A stretch of 64,000 nt of DNA from Paenibacillus sp. FSL H7-0737 (GTDB lineage Bacteria; Bacillota; Bacilli; Paenibacillales; Paenibacillaceae), in contig NZ_CP009279.1 in the NCBI RefSeq assembly GCF_000758545.1, positions 3,224,001 through 3,288,000 on the forward strand, in the 5' to 3' direction. Shown here one piece after another: positions 32,601 to 42,700 of this stretch. The notes beneath the pieces were generated by a model that worked only from the letters and a program-made list of their open reading frames with translations, had not been told where the DNA came from and searched no databases. The position numbers and the translations under genes were made by a program. The stretch's first letter is position 1. Each line of letters starts with the position of its first letter.

Positions 32601-33701
32601 CCTAATCTTGACATCGAGATTCCGGGAATGAATTCATGGAATGCAGTCAATTTGCCATTGGATGTCTTGTACAACAGCTTGAAAGCAAATAAGGAAACAA
32701 TCATAACACTAAGAAGCCATTTAGGCAGTTATGAACTTCCACTTGCCAATCTTAATCGTGAAGAACTTGAGAAAGCTGCTAAAGTTGCGGGTGCAACCTT
32801 AATCATTCGAATGGATAATGTGACTTCACAGCATGAGCAGAAGTTTGAACAATCCATAGTAGAAAAAGGAATGAAACGAGTAAGCGACATCATCGCGTAC
32901 AAAGTCATTCTTAAATCGAATGATAAAGAAGAAGAGCTTCAACGTTTCGGAAATCCGTTTATGACAGGTGTCATAAATATGGATGGCGTTATTCAAGATC
33001 CATCGACTGCGACCGCTGTTATATTCGATTCGGTTACAAGACAAATGCGTTTCGTACCATCGGTGTTTAATGTGAAGAACGGCAAGACTGAAGTCTCGAT
33101 CTTCGGACATGAAAATGGTCTATACACCATCGTTCAGAACAAGAAAACATTCGATGATATGATTGGACATTGGGCACAAAAGGATGTTGAAACCTTAGCC
33201 TCTAAACTGATCATTAACGGAATGTCGGATCGGACGTTTGCACCAGCAGGCCAAGTTACACGTGCTCAATTTGCGGCACTACTGGTAAGAGGACTGGGGT
33301 TATCAACGGAGTCGTTAACGAATGTGTTTGCAGATGTTAATACAACTGCGTGGTATGCACAGGATGTGAACACAGCAGCGAAACTTGGTTTGGTTCAAGG
33401 CGTTGGTGAAGGTAAATTTAGTCCGGATTCACGGATTACGAGAGAGCAAATGGTCGTGATGATCATGAACGCTATTCAGCTCGTTCAAGGAGATGATAGA
33501 GCAGAAGCTCAATTGCGCACTCCATTTGCCGATCAAGCTAGTATCTCTGGTTACGCTACCCAAGCCGTAACAGAAGCAGCAAGCCAAGGATTAATCAAAG
33601 GCAAAACAGAAACAGCTTTTGCTCCGCAAGATGCAGCCACACGTGCTGAGGCAGCGGTGATGATCAAACAAGTTTTGCAATACTTGAAGTTTATGAACTA
33701 G
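26673..33701 (+). CDS. SLH-anchored GH30 + GH43 galactan-degrading surface enzyme
   Basis: 2342 residues; ATG with AAGGGGGT 7 bp upstream. Signal peptide 1-~33 (cut after VDA). GH30 domain about 34-485, like endo-beta-1,6-galactanases, with acid/base E206 (SPVNEPS) and nucleophile E306 (LWMSEVDLG). Three F5/8-type sugar-binding domains (about 491-633, 703-846, 920-1078) alternate with helical FIVAR-like spacers. GH43 domain about 1148-1567 resembles the exo-beta-1,3-galactanase subfamily: Q1164 in IQAHGGG occupies the usual base position, D1381 in LRDMTL, E1445 in REAPAIFK. Then a Flg_new repeat (1570-1640), Ig-like domain (1643-1720), FIVAR, Big_2 (1803-1893), Pro/Thr linker, an uncharacterised module (1930-2157) and three SLH motifs (2157-2342). 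Predicted to cut both galactan linkages of type II arabinogalactan. Confidence 0.9.
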   Translation: MITTVKRRLTMSFLSISLVVPMFMGLTGQKVDAANTTIKLDPNHMKQSWEGWGTSLAWFGNITGGWNDKVKNAMADALYSPDGLNFNIARYNIGGGENPAYNTMRQGGEVPGFSPSPGVFDWAQDANQRWWLQAAKERGANILEAFSNSAPYYMTESGSTTGHWDSGKDNLKPDEYENFANYLTEVVKHFKDDWNIDFNYLSPVNEPSTSYWGFGGGQEGSHWDVGSQMKIINTTRAKLDAANLQSVQIAAMDESILDTFVSNWNSYDETTKANVGKMNTHSYGGSKRAEIRDAAKAADKTLWMSEVDLGPSGVAHDHDDFEPALALAERIMTDITWLEPTAWITWQAFESEKNMQKDKENMNWGLLHADFDTQEWWYTKKYYAMQQFSKFIPQGARFIEDTDDNTLAAYDPSTKKIHVVYRNPNVTSQNISLDLSQFDTVTGDATPYVSSATENVVQKGKIPVLDKMLQAKVGAKSITTFVIDGASFTSNLLIPQSDMTVTASSAQSGEEAERTLDGNNWTNWHTSWDPYNAGPHSITYDLGAQYDDVNKLSYLPRQDKDENGIVTKFTIEVSSDGDNFTPVAIGTWKNDKSEKTATFSSRKAKFVRLKVDESNGSGAQYASAAEINIMRKSNFTVDTTLLANAISRAEDYISANNANVNVSELQDLVDEAKVVQKNTLATQEEITQIVYKLNVEYSVLGLGLIPQSQMTATSDNSASEDGPEKTIDGDIWTKWHTAYNNEYSTIPHSITYNLGKAYNGIYKLQYLPRQDVDWNGVVTKFEVSVSDDGDKFTKVVAEGTWNADKTEKSATFNAQGAKYVRFTALESRSDAGKQYASAAEINIFNKQGYKVDFSSLDSAIQAAEKFKTDSGKDESYFKNLDAILSRASTLLNSATATQEEIAKFASRILTEISNIQNSNPNIKGMSLFYTPEAYHANPANLMVDNDISTFYESNWDKNGRKYKSGDYIVIDLGESVPDVGKVLVTPRLDKANGRIKQFKIYYSDANLKDLPSDAVGTQAYLDENFKFAANGSFDDYSTSVQSATFKSVEARYIAIQAITTGGDGNTLSAAEIAVSQKQTVTFDTSKLQAAIDQLRTLSDISPKVKAAIEKQITTIGDLSDLTEESISQYTRQIKDLYNLYLTVNNRNSIKSGEVWLDTEGVPIQAHGGGILYNEKNKTYYWYGEDKTEGYLPTGVHAYSSKDLYKWQNEGIVLPVFNNPQLGEAVVPAGNDLPLYLDENSETYKNSGVPYDPDRKVEIKSKDEDYTGNMKAPNNTLSKHNSPARIAELNALYSNYSNEEKQKMYKDFNWDKVVERPKVVYNKKNNNYVMWWHQDGPIAGEYWTAEGGVAVSDSPTGPFKYLGTSRLPNVGDKGGNEGMLRDMTLYVDDDGNEATDDKAYLVYSSEENNTTVIMMLNDDYTGPAQNEKGETLEGTHYVRAHSDQREAPAIFKQDGAYYMITSWLTGWNPNRAKYHVSTKGMLGPWEDKGDPMVNDYDGTTFRSQSTFVLPYRDGNGALVPNKFIFMADRWYPNNLSDSRYVWLPIELDNENRRVAVSWHDEWKISQLNTGATINFNSNGGSSISSLYGVEVGTKITAPTEPTRDGFKFVNWYQDAALNTVWDFTVDTVPANDITLYAKWEPLAAPVITNIIPVNVATVIGTPPVLPTVVTAVYSDGTTQNKSVVWGVIDPSQYAEAGSFSVSGMVDGTVILAVANVIVSEDVYRAQLAARIADAQTIHDLVVEGTAVGQYAIGSKQKLMDSIMEAQQVLDNDSATQSELEQATNDLNSAIQVLKASKNQHVKVQSISITSVSSSIEVKNGTLQLQAEVLPADATNKSVTWAVYEADGKTVTDKAIINTNGLLTVAKNGVVKVVATSVDNTTVYGIKEIMISGQNDSPEPTPSPGTNPGTNPVNPTTSTSPTPTPTTPPTKEDPHRYVPTGKELQNETAQNGTTSLTINIDKEALAKKLEALKQATGSPNLDIEIPGMNSWNAVNLPLDVLYNSLKANKETIITLRSHLGSYELPLANLNREELEKAAKVAGATLIIRMDNVTSQHEQKFEQSIVEKGMKRVSDIIAYKVILKSNDKEEELQRFGNPFMTGVINMDGVIQDPSTATAVIFDSVTRQMRFVPSVFNVKNGKTEVSIFGHENGLYTIVQNKKTFDDMIGHWAQKDVETLASKLIINGMSDRTFAPAGQVTRAQFAALLVRGLGLSTESLTNVFADVNTTAWYAQDVNTAAKLGLVQGVGEGKFSPDSRITREQMVVMIMNAIQLVQGDDRAEAQLRTPFADQASISGYATQAVTEAASQGLIKGKTETAFAPQDAATRAEAAVMIKQVLQYLKFMN
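32455..33701 (+). repeat. Duplicated C-terminal anchor module, copy 1
   Basis: Encodes the ~225-residue module plus three SLH motifs of the 2,342-residue protein. It is closely matched by 45529-46768. The stretch around 33075-33190 is nearly identical at the DNA level to 46140-46255, pointing to duplication or gene conversion. Confidence 0.85.
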
Positions 33702-33715
33702 ATAAATGTTTAAAA

Positions 33716-33755
33716 ATTGTGCTCGGCTCACACTGAACTGTGAACCGAGCACAAT
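33716..33755 (+). other. Strong intercistronic hairpin lacking a T-tract
   Basis: Stem ATTGTGCTCGG / CCGAGCACAAT with inner TCACA / TGTGA, between the two giant genes. It is followed by GATTATCAACTAG rather than T's, so it probably stabilises or attenuates rather than terminates. Its stem resembles the true terminator after the second giant gene. Confidence 0.7.
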
Positions 33756-33784
33756 GATTATCAACTAGTTATAAGGAGGAGTGA

Positions 33785-36700
33785 ATGATCTTGATTAAAA
33801 TCAAACCTTTAGCTAAATATTTGACTGTAAGCGCTTTATCATTGAGCTTAATTATTCAGAATCCTATATCAGTTCCCATAGCTAAAGCAGAACCTGTAAG
33901 CGCAATTAATAGAATGTCTGATGCTCCGGAGAATAAATTGTCCCTATGGTACCGACAACCGGCGATAAATTGGGAAACTGATGCGCTTCCAATTGGAAAT
34001 GGCCTTATGGGAGGGATGATCTTCGGTGGCATCGAGCAAGAACGCATTCATTTAAATGAAAAAACGTTGTGGTCTGGTGGTCCAGGTTCTTCTTTTGTAT
34101 ATACTTGGCCTTCCACGGATGAACCAACAACGTCTAACCCGTATACATTCGGTAATCGCGAGGGTGGTGCAGATCATTTAGAGAGTGTCCGAGCTAAACT
34201 CCGCGCGGGGGATATCGATGGTGCTCACAAAGAAGCGGATGAGAATCTTACAGGCTTGAATGAAGGATTAGGAAGTTATCTAACCTTTGGTGACTTGTAC
34301 CTGGACTTTGAGAAGTCCTCAACAACCAATGTAGAGAATTATCGCCGGGAGCTTGATCTTGAAGACGCGATATCTCGAGTTAAATACACGCTGGATGGAG
34401 TAGAGTATACACGAGAATACTTTGTCAGTTATCCAGATAAAGTAATGGTTACTCGCCTGACAGCCAATCAGCCGGGTAAGCTGTCCTTGGATGTACGCCC
34501 GACAAGTGCTCAGGGAGGGACCGTCACGGCGAATGGCAACAACATTAATATTAGGGGTAATGTACTAGACAACAATATGCTATATGAAGGTAACTTCCGC
34601 GTCCTAAATCAAGGTGGAAATATAACATCAGGTAACGGAAAGATCCATGCAGCGAATGTAGATTCATTAACAATCCTTACATCATTAGGCACCAACTATG
34701 CCAACAGCTATCCTAATTATAGAGGCACTGATCCGCATAATGAGGAAGTGGCGATATTGGATGCCGCTGAGAGTAAATCTTACGAAACATTACTTGAGAA
34801 TCATAAGAAAGATTATAAGTCATTATTTGATCGTGTGAAATTAGACTTGGGAGAGTCTAAGCCTACGATTCCGACAGACGAGCTCTTAGCCACCTATGCA
34901 GGAACGAAAAGTAAAGCACTTGAGGTTTTATTTTATCAATATGGCCGATATTTGTTGATTTCATCTTCTCGTCCCGGTTCACTACCGGCCAACTTACAGG
35001 GCGTGTGGAATAATTCTAATAGAGCGCCTTGGAGCAGCGACCATCATTTTAATATCAATATTCAAATGAACTATTGGCCAGCGATGGTAACGAATCTCTC
35101 GGAGACAATGACACCACTGATCGATTACATAGATTCGCTGCGTACTCCGGGGCGTATTTCTTCCGAAAAATATTATGGCATTACTAATGCGTGGTCGATT
35201 GGAGTGGCAAACAATCCATTCGGATATACTGCGCCTGGATGGGATTTTGATTGGGGCTGGTCGCCGGCATCCAATGCTTTTATAGCAAATAATATTTGGG
35301 AGAGTTATAAATTTTCCGGAGATGTCGATCTACTAAAGTCACGTGTTTATCCAATATTGAAGGAAACGACGCGATTTTGGACCCAGTATTTAGTAGAAGA
35401 TACGGATGGGACATTGGTATCCACACCATGTTACTCACCAGAGCAAGGTACGATCAGTACAGGATGTGCCTATGATCAACAGCTTGTACAAGATTTATTT
35501 ACTAACTACTTGGAGGCAAGTACAACATTAGCTGTCGATTCCGATTTTCGTGAGGAAGTACAAAGTAAATTAAATCAGGTGTCTCCAATCAAAATAGGAA
35601 AGTACGGTCAAATTCAAGAATGGAAAGAGGACATCGACGATCCGAATAACAAGCATCGGCATTTGTCCCAACTAGTTGCCTTATATCCAGGCAAGCAAAT
35701 TAACAAAAATACACCTGAGCTTATGGAAGCTGCCAGAGTGTCATTACAGCATCGCGGAGACGAGGGTACCGGGTGGAGCAAAGCTAACAAAATTAACATG
35801 TGGGCTCGTGCGCAAGATGGCACACATGCACATACGATTCTAGAGGGTCAGCTTACTGGAAGTACATTAAACAACTTATTCGATACGCATCCGCCATTCC
35901 AAATCGATGGCAATTTCGGAGCTACGTCCGGCATGTCTGAAATGCTGCTACAAAGTCATTTGGACAATATTGATGTTTTGCCAGCGCTCCCAGCTTCATG
36001 GCCGAAAGGAAGTTATTCAGGCTTGGTTGCCCGCGGGGGATTTGAGGTCAGTGTGAATTGGAACCATTCAAGAGCTTCAAATATCAGCGTCAAATCGAAT
36101 AAAGGTAATCGTGCAGTGATTGCCTATCCAAACATAGCAGGTGCAAGTGTCATAAATCAGGTTGGGGAGAAGGTGAATTATACTGTAGACAATAACAATC
36201 AAATTTCCTTCGACACACAAGTTGGAGACGTTTACTCGATTGTTTCAATTCCTCTTCAAGACGGACAAATGTATAAGATGACAATGAAGAACAGCGGTCA
36301 TTTACTGGACATTGAAGGGGCATCGGAGCAAGAGCAAGCAGCAGTTATTCAAATGCCAGAATCGTTATCTAGCAGTCAGCAGTGGTATTTAGAAAGTGTA
36401 AGTGATGGCTACTACAAAATTACTAATAACACGAGTAAAAAAGTGATTGCCGTATTAGATTCGTCAAAGGATGATGGTGCGAAGCTCGTACAGCAAACCT
36501 ATACATCAGACAAATCATATAATGATGAATGGCTACTCGTAGATAAAGGGAACGGTTATTATCAGTTGGCTAATCGCAATAGCGATAAAGCACTTACTGC
36601 ATCAGGCAACACAGAGAATGGGGCACAGCTGATCCAAACTTCAATAACAGATTCAGATGAGCAATTATTGAAAATAGATCCTGTAAGAGATTTATATGAT

Positions 36701-39700
36701 CAGCAGAAGTTCAATCTAACGGTTCAACACAGCAATCTTCGTATGGACGTAAATGAAGATTCAAAAGCAGACGGGGCCGCAATCATACAATGGACTGCAG
36801 GTTCAGGCTGGAATCAGCAATGGATGTTTATGAAGACAGATCCAGGCTATTACAAAATAATTTCAATGAGCAGTTCAAAAGCATTGGCTGTAGAGAATGC
36901 TTCAACAGCAGATGGTGCGGGAATTATTCAAGCCACTTTCATCGGTGATACGAACTACAAAGATGAATGGTCTGTCGTAGATGTAGGTGATGGTTACTTT
37001 CAATTGAAAAACCGGGCTAGTGGCAAAGTCATTGAAATGCCCGATAACCGTTTATCAAACGGTGAACAATTCGTGCAAAATAAAGCCGGAACAGGAAATA
37101 ATCAGAAGTTTGTATTTTCGTTAGATAGAACCGTGAACGACAATGCAACTGGATCAGGAAGTGATCAGTTTGTATACAGTTCAGGTTGGGACTATACTAC
37201 TTCCGAAGGTGGGGCATTCAGTCGTGACAACCACTACTCTAACAAGGCGGGTTCATACGCACTTTTGCGTTTTACTGGCTCAAAGGTGCAATTGTATGGA
37301 GCTAAGAACGATAATCAGGGGATTGTTGCGTTTTCCATCGACGATGGTCCTGAACAACTGGTTGATACTTACGCCTCTTCGCGTTTAGATCAACAGCTTC
37401 TTTTTGAAAGCTCGGAGATGTTGAATCAGGAGCATGTGCTCAATATCCGGGTTACAGATCAGAAGAATGCCAATGCAAGTAACACCTTTATTTCAATCGA
37501 CCGTGCGGATATTCAGTCTCGTGTAGTTAAGGGCATGAATAAATCCGAGGATTATTATAAACAAACGGAAGAAACAATTAACGGAGTTGACTATAGTGTA
37601 ATCACCTTGAATTATAAAGGGGAAGACGCAGGGGATGCAGTTAGTGCTGCAATTGAGGCCGCCAAGACGGCACAGAAGCCAGTTATTCTAGACTTCCCGA
37701 CAGAAACTTACCACTTTAAAGCATCAACCGCCAATCAAGTGCGATATTTTATTTCAAATACATCGACTATTCAGCAGACACCAAGCAGCAGTCGAAAAGT
37801 AGGTCTTCTATTCAAAGATATCGATGACCTTACCATTCGAGGGAATGGCTCGACCTTGTTGTTCCATGGAGTAATGACACCCATCGTATTTGACCATGCG
37901 ACCAATATCAAGGTGAACGGAATCAATATTGATTTTAACCGTCCTGTAGTGTCGGAGATGACCGTTACTGAAGTGGGCAATAACTTCATGAAAGCGAGCA
38001 TACATCAGGACTCATGGTACTCTATTCAGAATAATCAATTAGTATGGTTCGGAGAAGAGAACTGGACTGAGAACGGGACTCAAAATGTACGTGCGGTGCA
38101 AGAGTATAATCCCCTCACCAAACAAACCAGGAGAGTAGATAATCCTCTGGACGGCTCAACAAGTGCGAAGGATCTCGGTAAACGCGAGGTGCAATTTAAT
38201 TTCTCTAAGAGCCCGAATGTGACGGTGGGTAACACCTTCCAACTACGGGATACAGCAAGAAGAGAACAGGGTGCATTGATCTATCGAAGCAAAGATATTG
38301 TTTGGTCGGATGTCAATTTCTATGCTGCTCCGGGGCTTGGAATTGTCAGTCAATATAGTGAGAATGTAGCGATCGATAAGATGAGCTTTGCGCCTAAGGC
38401 AGGAAGTGGACGGACAAACGCATCGATGGCGGATTTCCTACAAGTTTCGGGAAGCAAAGGCGATATTCAGGTGTCGAACTCCTATTTTGCTGGAGCACAA
38501 GATGATGCCATTAATATTCATGGTACACATCTGCAGATTGTACAGATTCCGGCATCCAATCAGGTGAAGGTCCAATTTATGCATCCGGAGAGCTGGGGCT
38601 TTGATGCATTTGCCGTCGGGGATACGATGGAGTACATCAATAAATCTACTTTGCTTTCTAAGGAAAGTGCTGTGGTCACCAACGTAACACGTATTAATGA
38701 TACTCAAATTCTCCTTACTCTAGATAAGACGGTACCTTCGTCGATAACTGAGAATGACTATGTGGTGGAAAATGCTACATGGACACCGAAGGTTACCATT
38801 ACAAATTCAAAGTTTGAAACGATTCCGACTAGAGGTATCCTCGTGACAACGCGTGGTCCTGTTCGTATCGAGAATAACACCTTTAATGGTATGCAGATGA
38901 GTGCGATCCTGATCGCTGATGATGCGAGTAGCTGGTACGAATCCGGAATGGTGAAGGATGTCTTGATCCGCAACAATACGTTTAATAATAACGGGAATGC
39001 GGTGATTAGCGTTGAGCCGAGCACGACTCTGTCGAATCCGGATAAGACTGTACACAGCCATATCGTGATTGACAGTAACCAGTTTAATAAACCGGATGGA
39101 AACTCTGAGATTTATGCAAAAAGTGTGGACGGCTTTACGTTTACGAACAATACCGCGAATCAAGGTGGTTTTGACCTAGCTTTGGATGCATCCAAGGATG
39201 TTACTATAGCGGGAAACAGCTTCAAAGAAAGCGATGCTGATAAAAAAATCAACTTCAATCGCATGATTCCTGGCAAGGACTCCGTGGATGGGGCTCAAGG
39301 GTTTGTTGTTACGCGAACGAATGATTATACACCTGACGATTCAGAAGCTATTGAGATTCCGCAAAGTGAAATGACAGCGAAAGCTACCAGTCATCACAGC
39401 GGAGAAGAAGCGGGTAATGCCATAGACGGAGATCCTTCAACCATCTGGCATACAGAATGGGAACCTATTGCGGAGTTGCCACAATCGATAACTTTAGATC
39501 TTGGGAAACCAAGAATGGTATCTAAACTAAAGTATTTGCCAAGACAAAATGGGGCACAAAACGGAAATATTACATCTTATGAGCTATCAACAAGCTTGGA
39601 TGGAATATCATTTACACGGTTTACAAGCGGAAGCTGGAGTGATGACAGCAATGAGAAAATTGCAACATTCGCTCCGATTACAAGCAGATACCTGAAGCTT

Positions 39701-42700
39701 ACCGCTACTGCAGGTCATGGAGGCTATGCATCTGTGGCAGAGCTCCATGTTAGCAAAGATGCTAGTGACGTAGGGTATCAGGAATTAGTTAAGCTTATAG
39801 CGAATGCACAAAGCAAGCATGATGGCGCCGTTGAAGGAAGTAGCATAGGTCAATATCCGGCTGGTTCGAAACAAACGCTACAGGCGGCCATTAAAACAGC
39901 ACAACAAGTCATTAATAGCACTTCAATCACATCACAGCAGTTACAAAAGGCTTACGATACCTTGAATACTGCGCTACAAACCTTTGAATCGCTCAAAATT
40001 AATGATTCGAATGCTAAATCTATCACGATCACAAGCACAACTAACCGTATTAACGTTAAAGGCGGAAGTCTTTCATTAGGGGCAGTCGTGCTTCCGGTTG
40101 ATCAGCCAGTGACATGGAGTGTCTTTGAAGTGGATGGCACTGCAACAGATAAAGCGGTAATCAATCCATCTGGTGTGTTGACGGCTGCGAAGGATGGAAA
40201 TGTAAAAGTCATTGCAACAGCGACGAATGATTCTTCTCTCTTCGGTGAAAAAGTTATTATCATCACTGGTCAAAATGATGAGAATCCATCTACTGATCCG
40301 ACGAATCGTGAGGAACTAAATTTCAACACAGGTTGGTTATTCAAACGTGAGGATGTAAGCGGAGCCCAAGTGGCAAGTTTTGACGATAGCGCCTGGGAGG
40401 GAGTCAATCTGCCTCATAGTGTGCGTCTGGAGCCAAAGATTAGCGGCGGCTCTAATCAAAGCTACCAAGGCTTTGCAACGTATCGAAGACATTTCACACT
40501 CGACAATTCTTACAGCGGCAAGAAGCTATTTATAGAATTCGAAGGTGCGATGATCAACGCTGAAGTGTGGATAAACGGCACTTATCTAGGTGTCCATCAC
40601 GGAGGCTACACCCCGTTTACATTCGACATCACGAAATATGTTCAATTAGAGGGGGCAACGAACGTCATTACAGTCAAGCTTGATAACAGAGATGACCCAC
40701 AAACGCCACCTGGCAAGCCGCAAAGCGGTTTGGACTTTCAATATTTCGGCGGACTTTATCGAGATGTTAAACTGCATGTCATGGACAATTTACACGTTTC
40801 CGATGCTATATACGCAAATAAGGTGGCGGACGGTGGCATCTTTGTTACTTACCCAGAGGTGAGCAAAGAGGAAGCGACGGTGCAGGTGAAGACAAATATC
40901 ATCAATGAATACACGAGCGCTAAGAACACCAGTGTAAAAACCACGATTGTAGACAGCAATAATCAAGTGGTTGCCACAATGGTGAGTGATCCACAGAAAA
41001 TAGGAGCGGGAAGCGATCATACATTTGTCCAATCGACGACGATATCCAAACCACAGCTTTGGCATCCTGACCATCCTAATCTGTATACGGTGTATACCGC
41101 TGTGAATGATGGAGCTGCTTATGTTGATAGCTATAAGACCCGTATCGGGATTCGTCACATTCAATTTACACCTGATCAAGGTTTTCTTATCAATGGTGAA
41201 AAATTAATGTTAAATGGCGCAAATCGCCACCAAGAGTATTTGTATGTCGGTAATGCAATGCCTAACTCTGGACAGTACAGAGACGCCATGCAGCTTCGAG
41301 AAGGCGGTTTCAATAATGTGCGTACGGGTCATTATCCACAGGATCCTGCGTTCCTGGATGCGGCAGACGAGCTTGGATTGACTGTCATCGCCCCAACGCC
41401 AGGCTGGCAGTTCTTCGGAGATTCTGTCTTCCAAGAGCGTTCTTATCAAGCCATACGGGATATGGTACGCCGTGATCGAAACCATCCGAGTATTATTATG
41501 TGGGAATCCAGCTTGAATGAAACGTTCTACTCGCTGGAGTATGCACAAAACGCACATAATGCTACCCATGAAGAATATCCAGGAGATCAGACATACACAT
41601 CTGCAGAATACGGATTCTTCGGAAAAGAAGTTTATGATGTGAACTACAAAGAATTAGATACAGCATTCAAACCACTCTTTACAAGGGAATGGGGAGATGA
41701 TTGGTCGGAAAGCGCAACAAGTCCTACGGGATATCGATCAGTCCGCAAAGTGGGCGAAACCGACATGCTCAACTCCATCATCATGCGTCAAAAGGCGCTA
41801 AATGGTGAAGGCTACTTCGACTGGGCGGGCCTCAATGCCAATCCACGTATAGCCGGACATTCAGTTTGGAGCTTTAGCGACAACAACCGGGGTATGGATT
41901 CTGACCCGGCATATTCAGGCCTAGTGGATCTGGATCGTTATCCGAAATTTAATTATTATTTCTTCCAAAGTCAGCGTAATCCTGATGTGAAGCTAAGTGG
42001 TATCGACTCTGGACCGATGGTTTATATCGCTAATTATTGGACACCATCTTCATCTAGGAATGTTACAGTAACTAGCAATACGCAGCAAATTAAACTTTAT
42101 TTGAATAATAAACTGATTGATACCCGTAGTCCTGACAGCGGATTAAAGTATGTCGCCCATCCGACATTTACTTTCAACAATGTTCCTTGGTCAGCAGGAA
42201 CGTTGCGGGCTGATGGACTGATTGACGGTGAGGTCGTCGCTTCTCATACCGTGAATACGCCGGGACAGGCGGATCATTTGGCGGTTGAGTACGATAAGAA
42301 GGGGAAGGAACTTGTTGCAGACGGCTCCGATCTGGTAATGGCTTATATTACGGTGCGGGACGCTAACAACAATATAGTTCCGACAAATGATGTTTCAGTT
42401 TCTTTAAACTTGAGTGGCCCAGGAGGGCTCATCGGAAATGGTGAGACACGAACCTTTGCCAATCCGGTTGCCGTGGAAGGTGGCGTTGCCGCTGCGCTTG
42501 TGAAATCTTCTCTTGTGGATGGCACTTTGAAATTAACGGCCTCAGCGAGCGGATTGCTGTCGGGAAGTGCTGAAATTACCAGTGTTCCAAATCAAAGTAT
42601 GTTTGTTCCCGGTGGAAGTGATGGAGGAGACAACTGGTTTGAAGGTGAGAATGTTGCCTTAAACAAAACCGTTAGAACAAGCAGCGAGCAAAGCGAAAAT

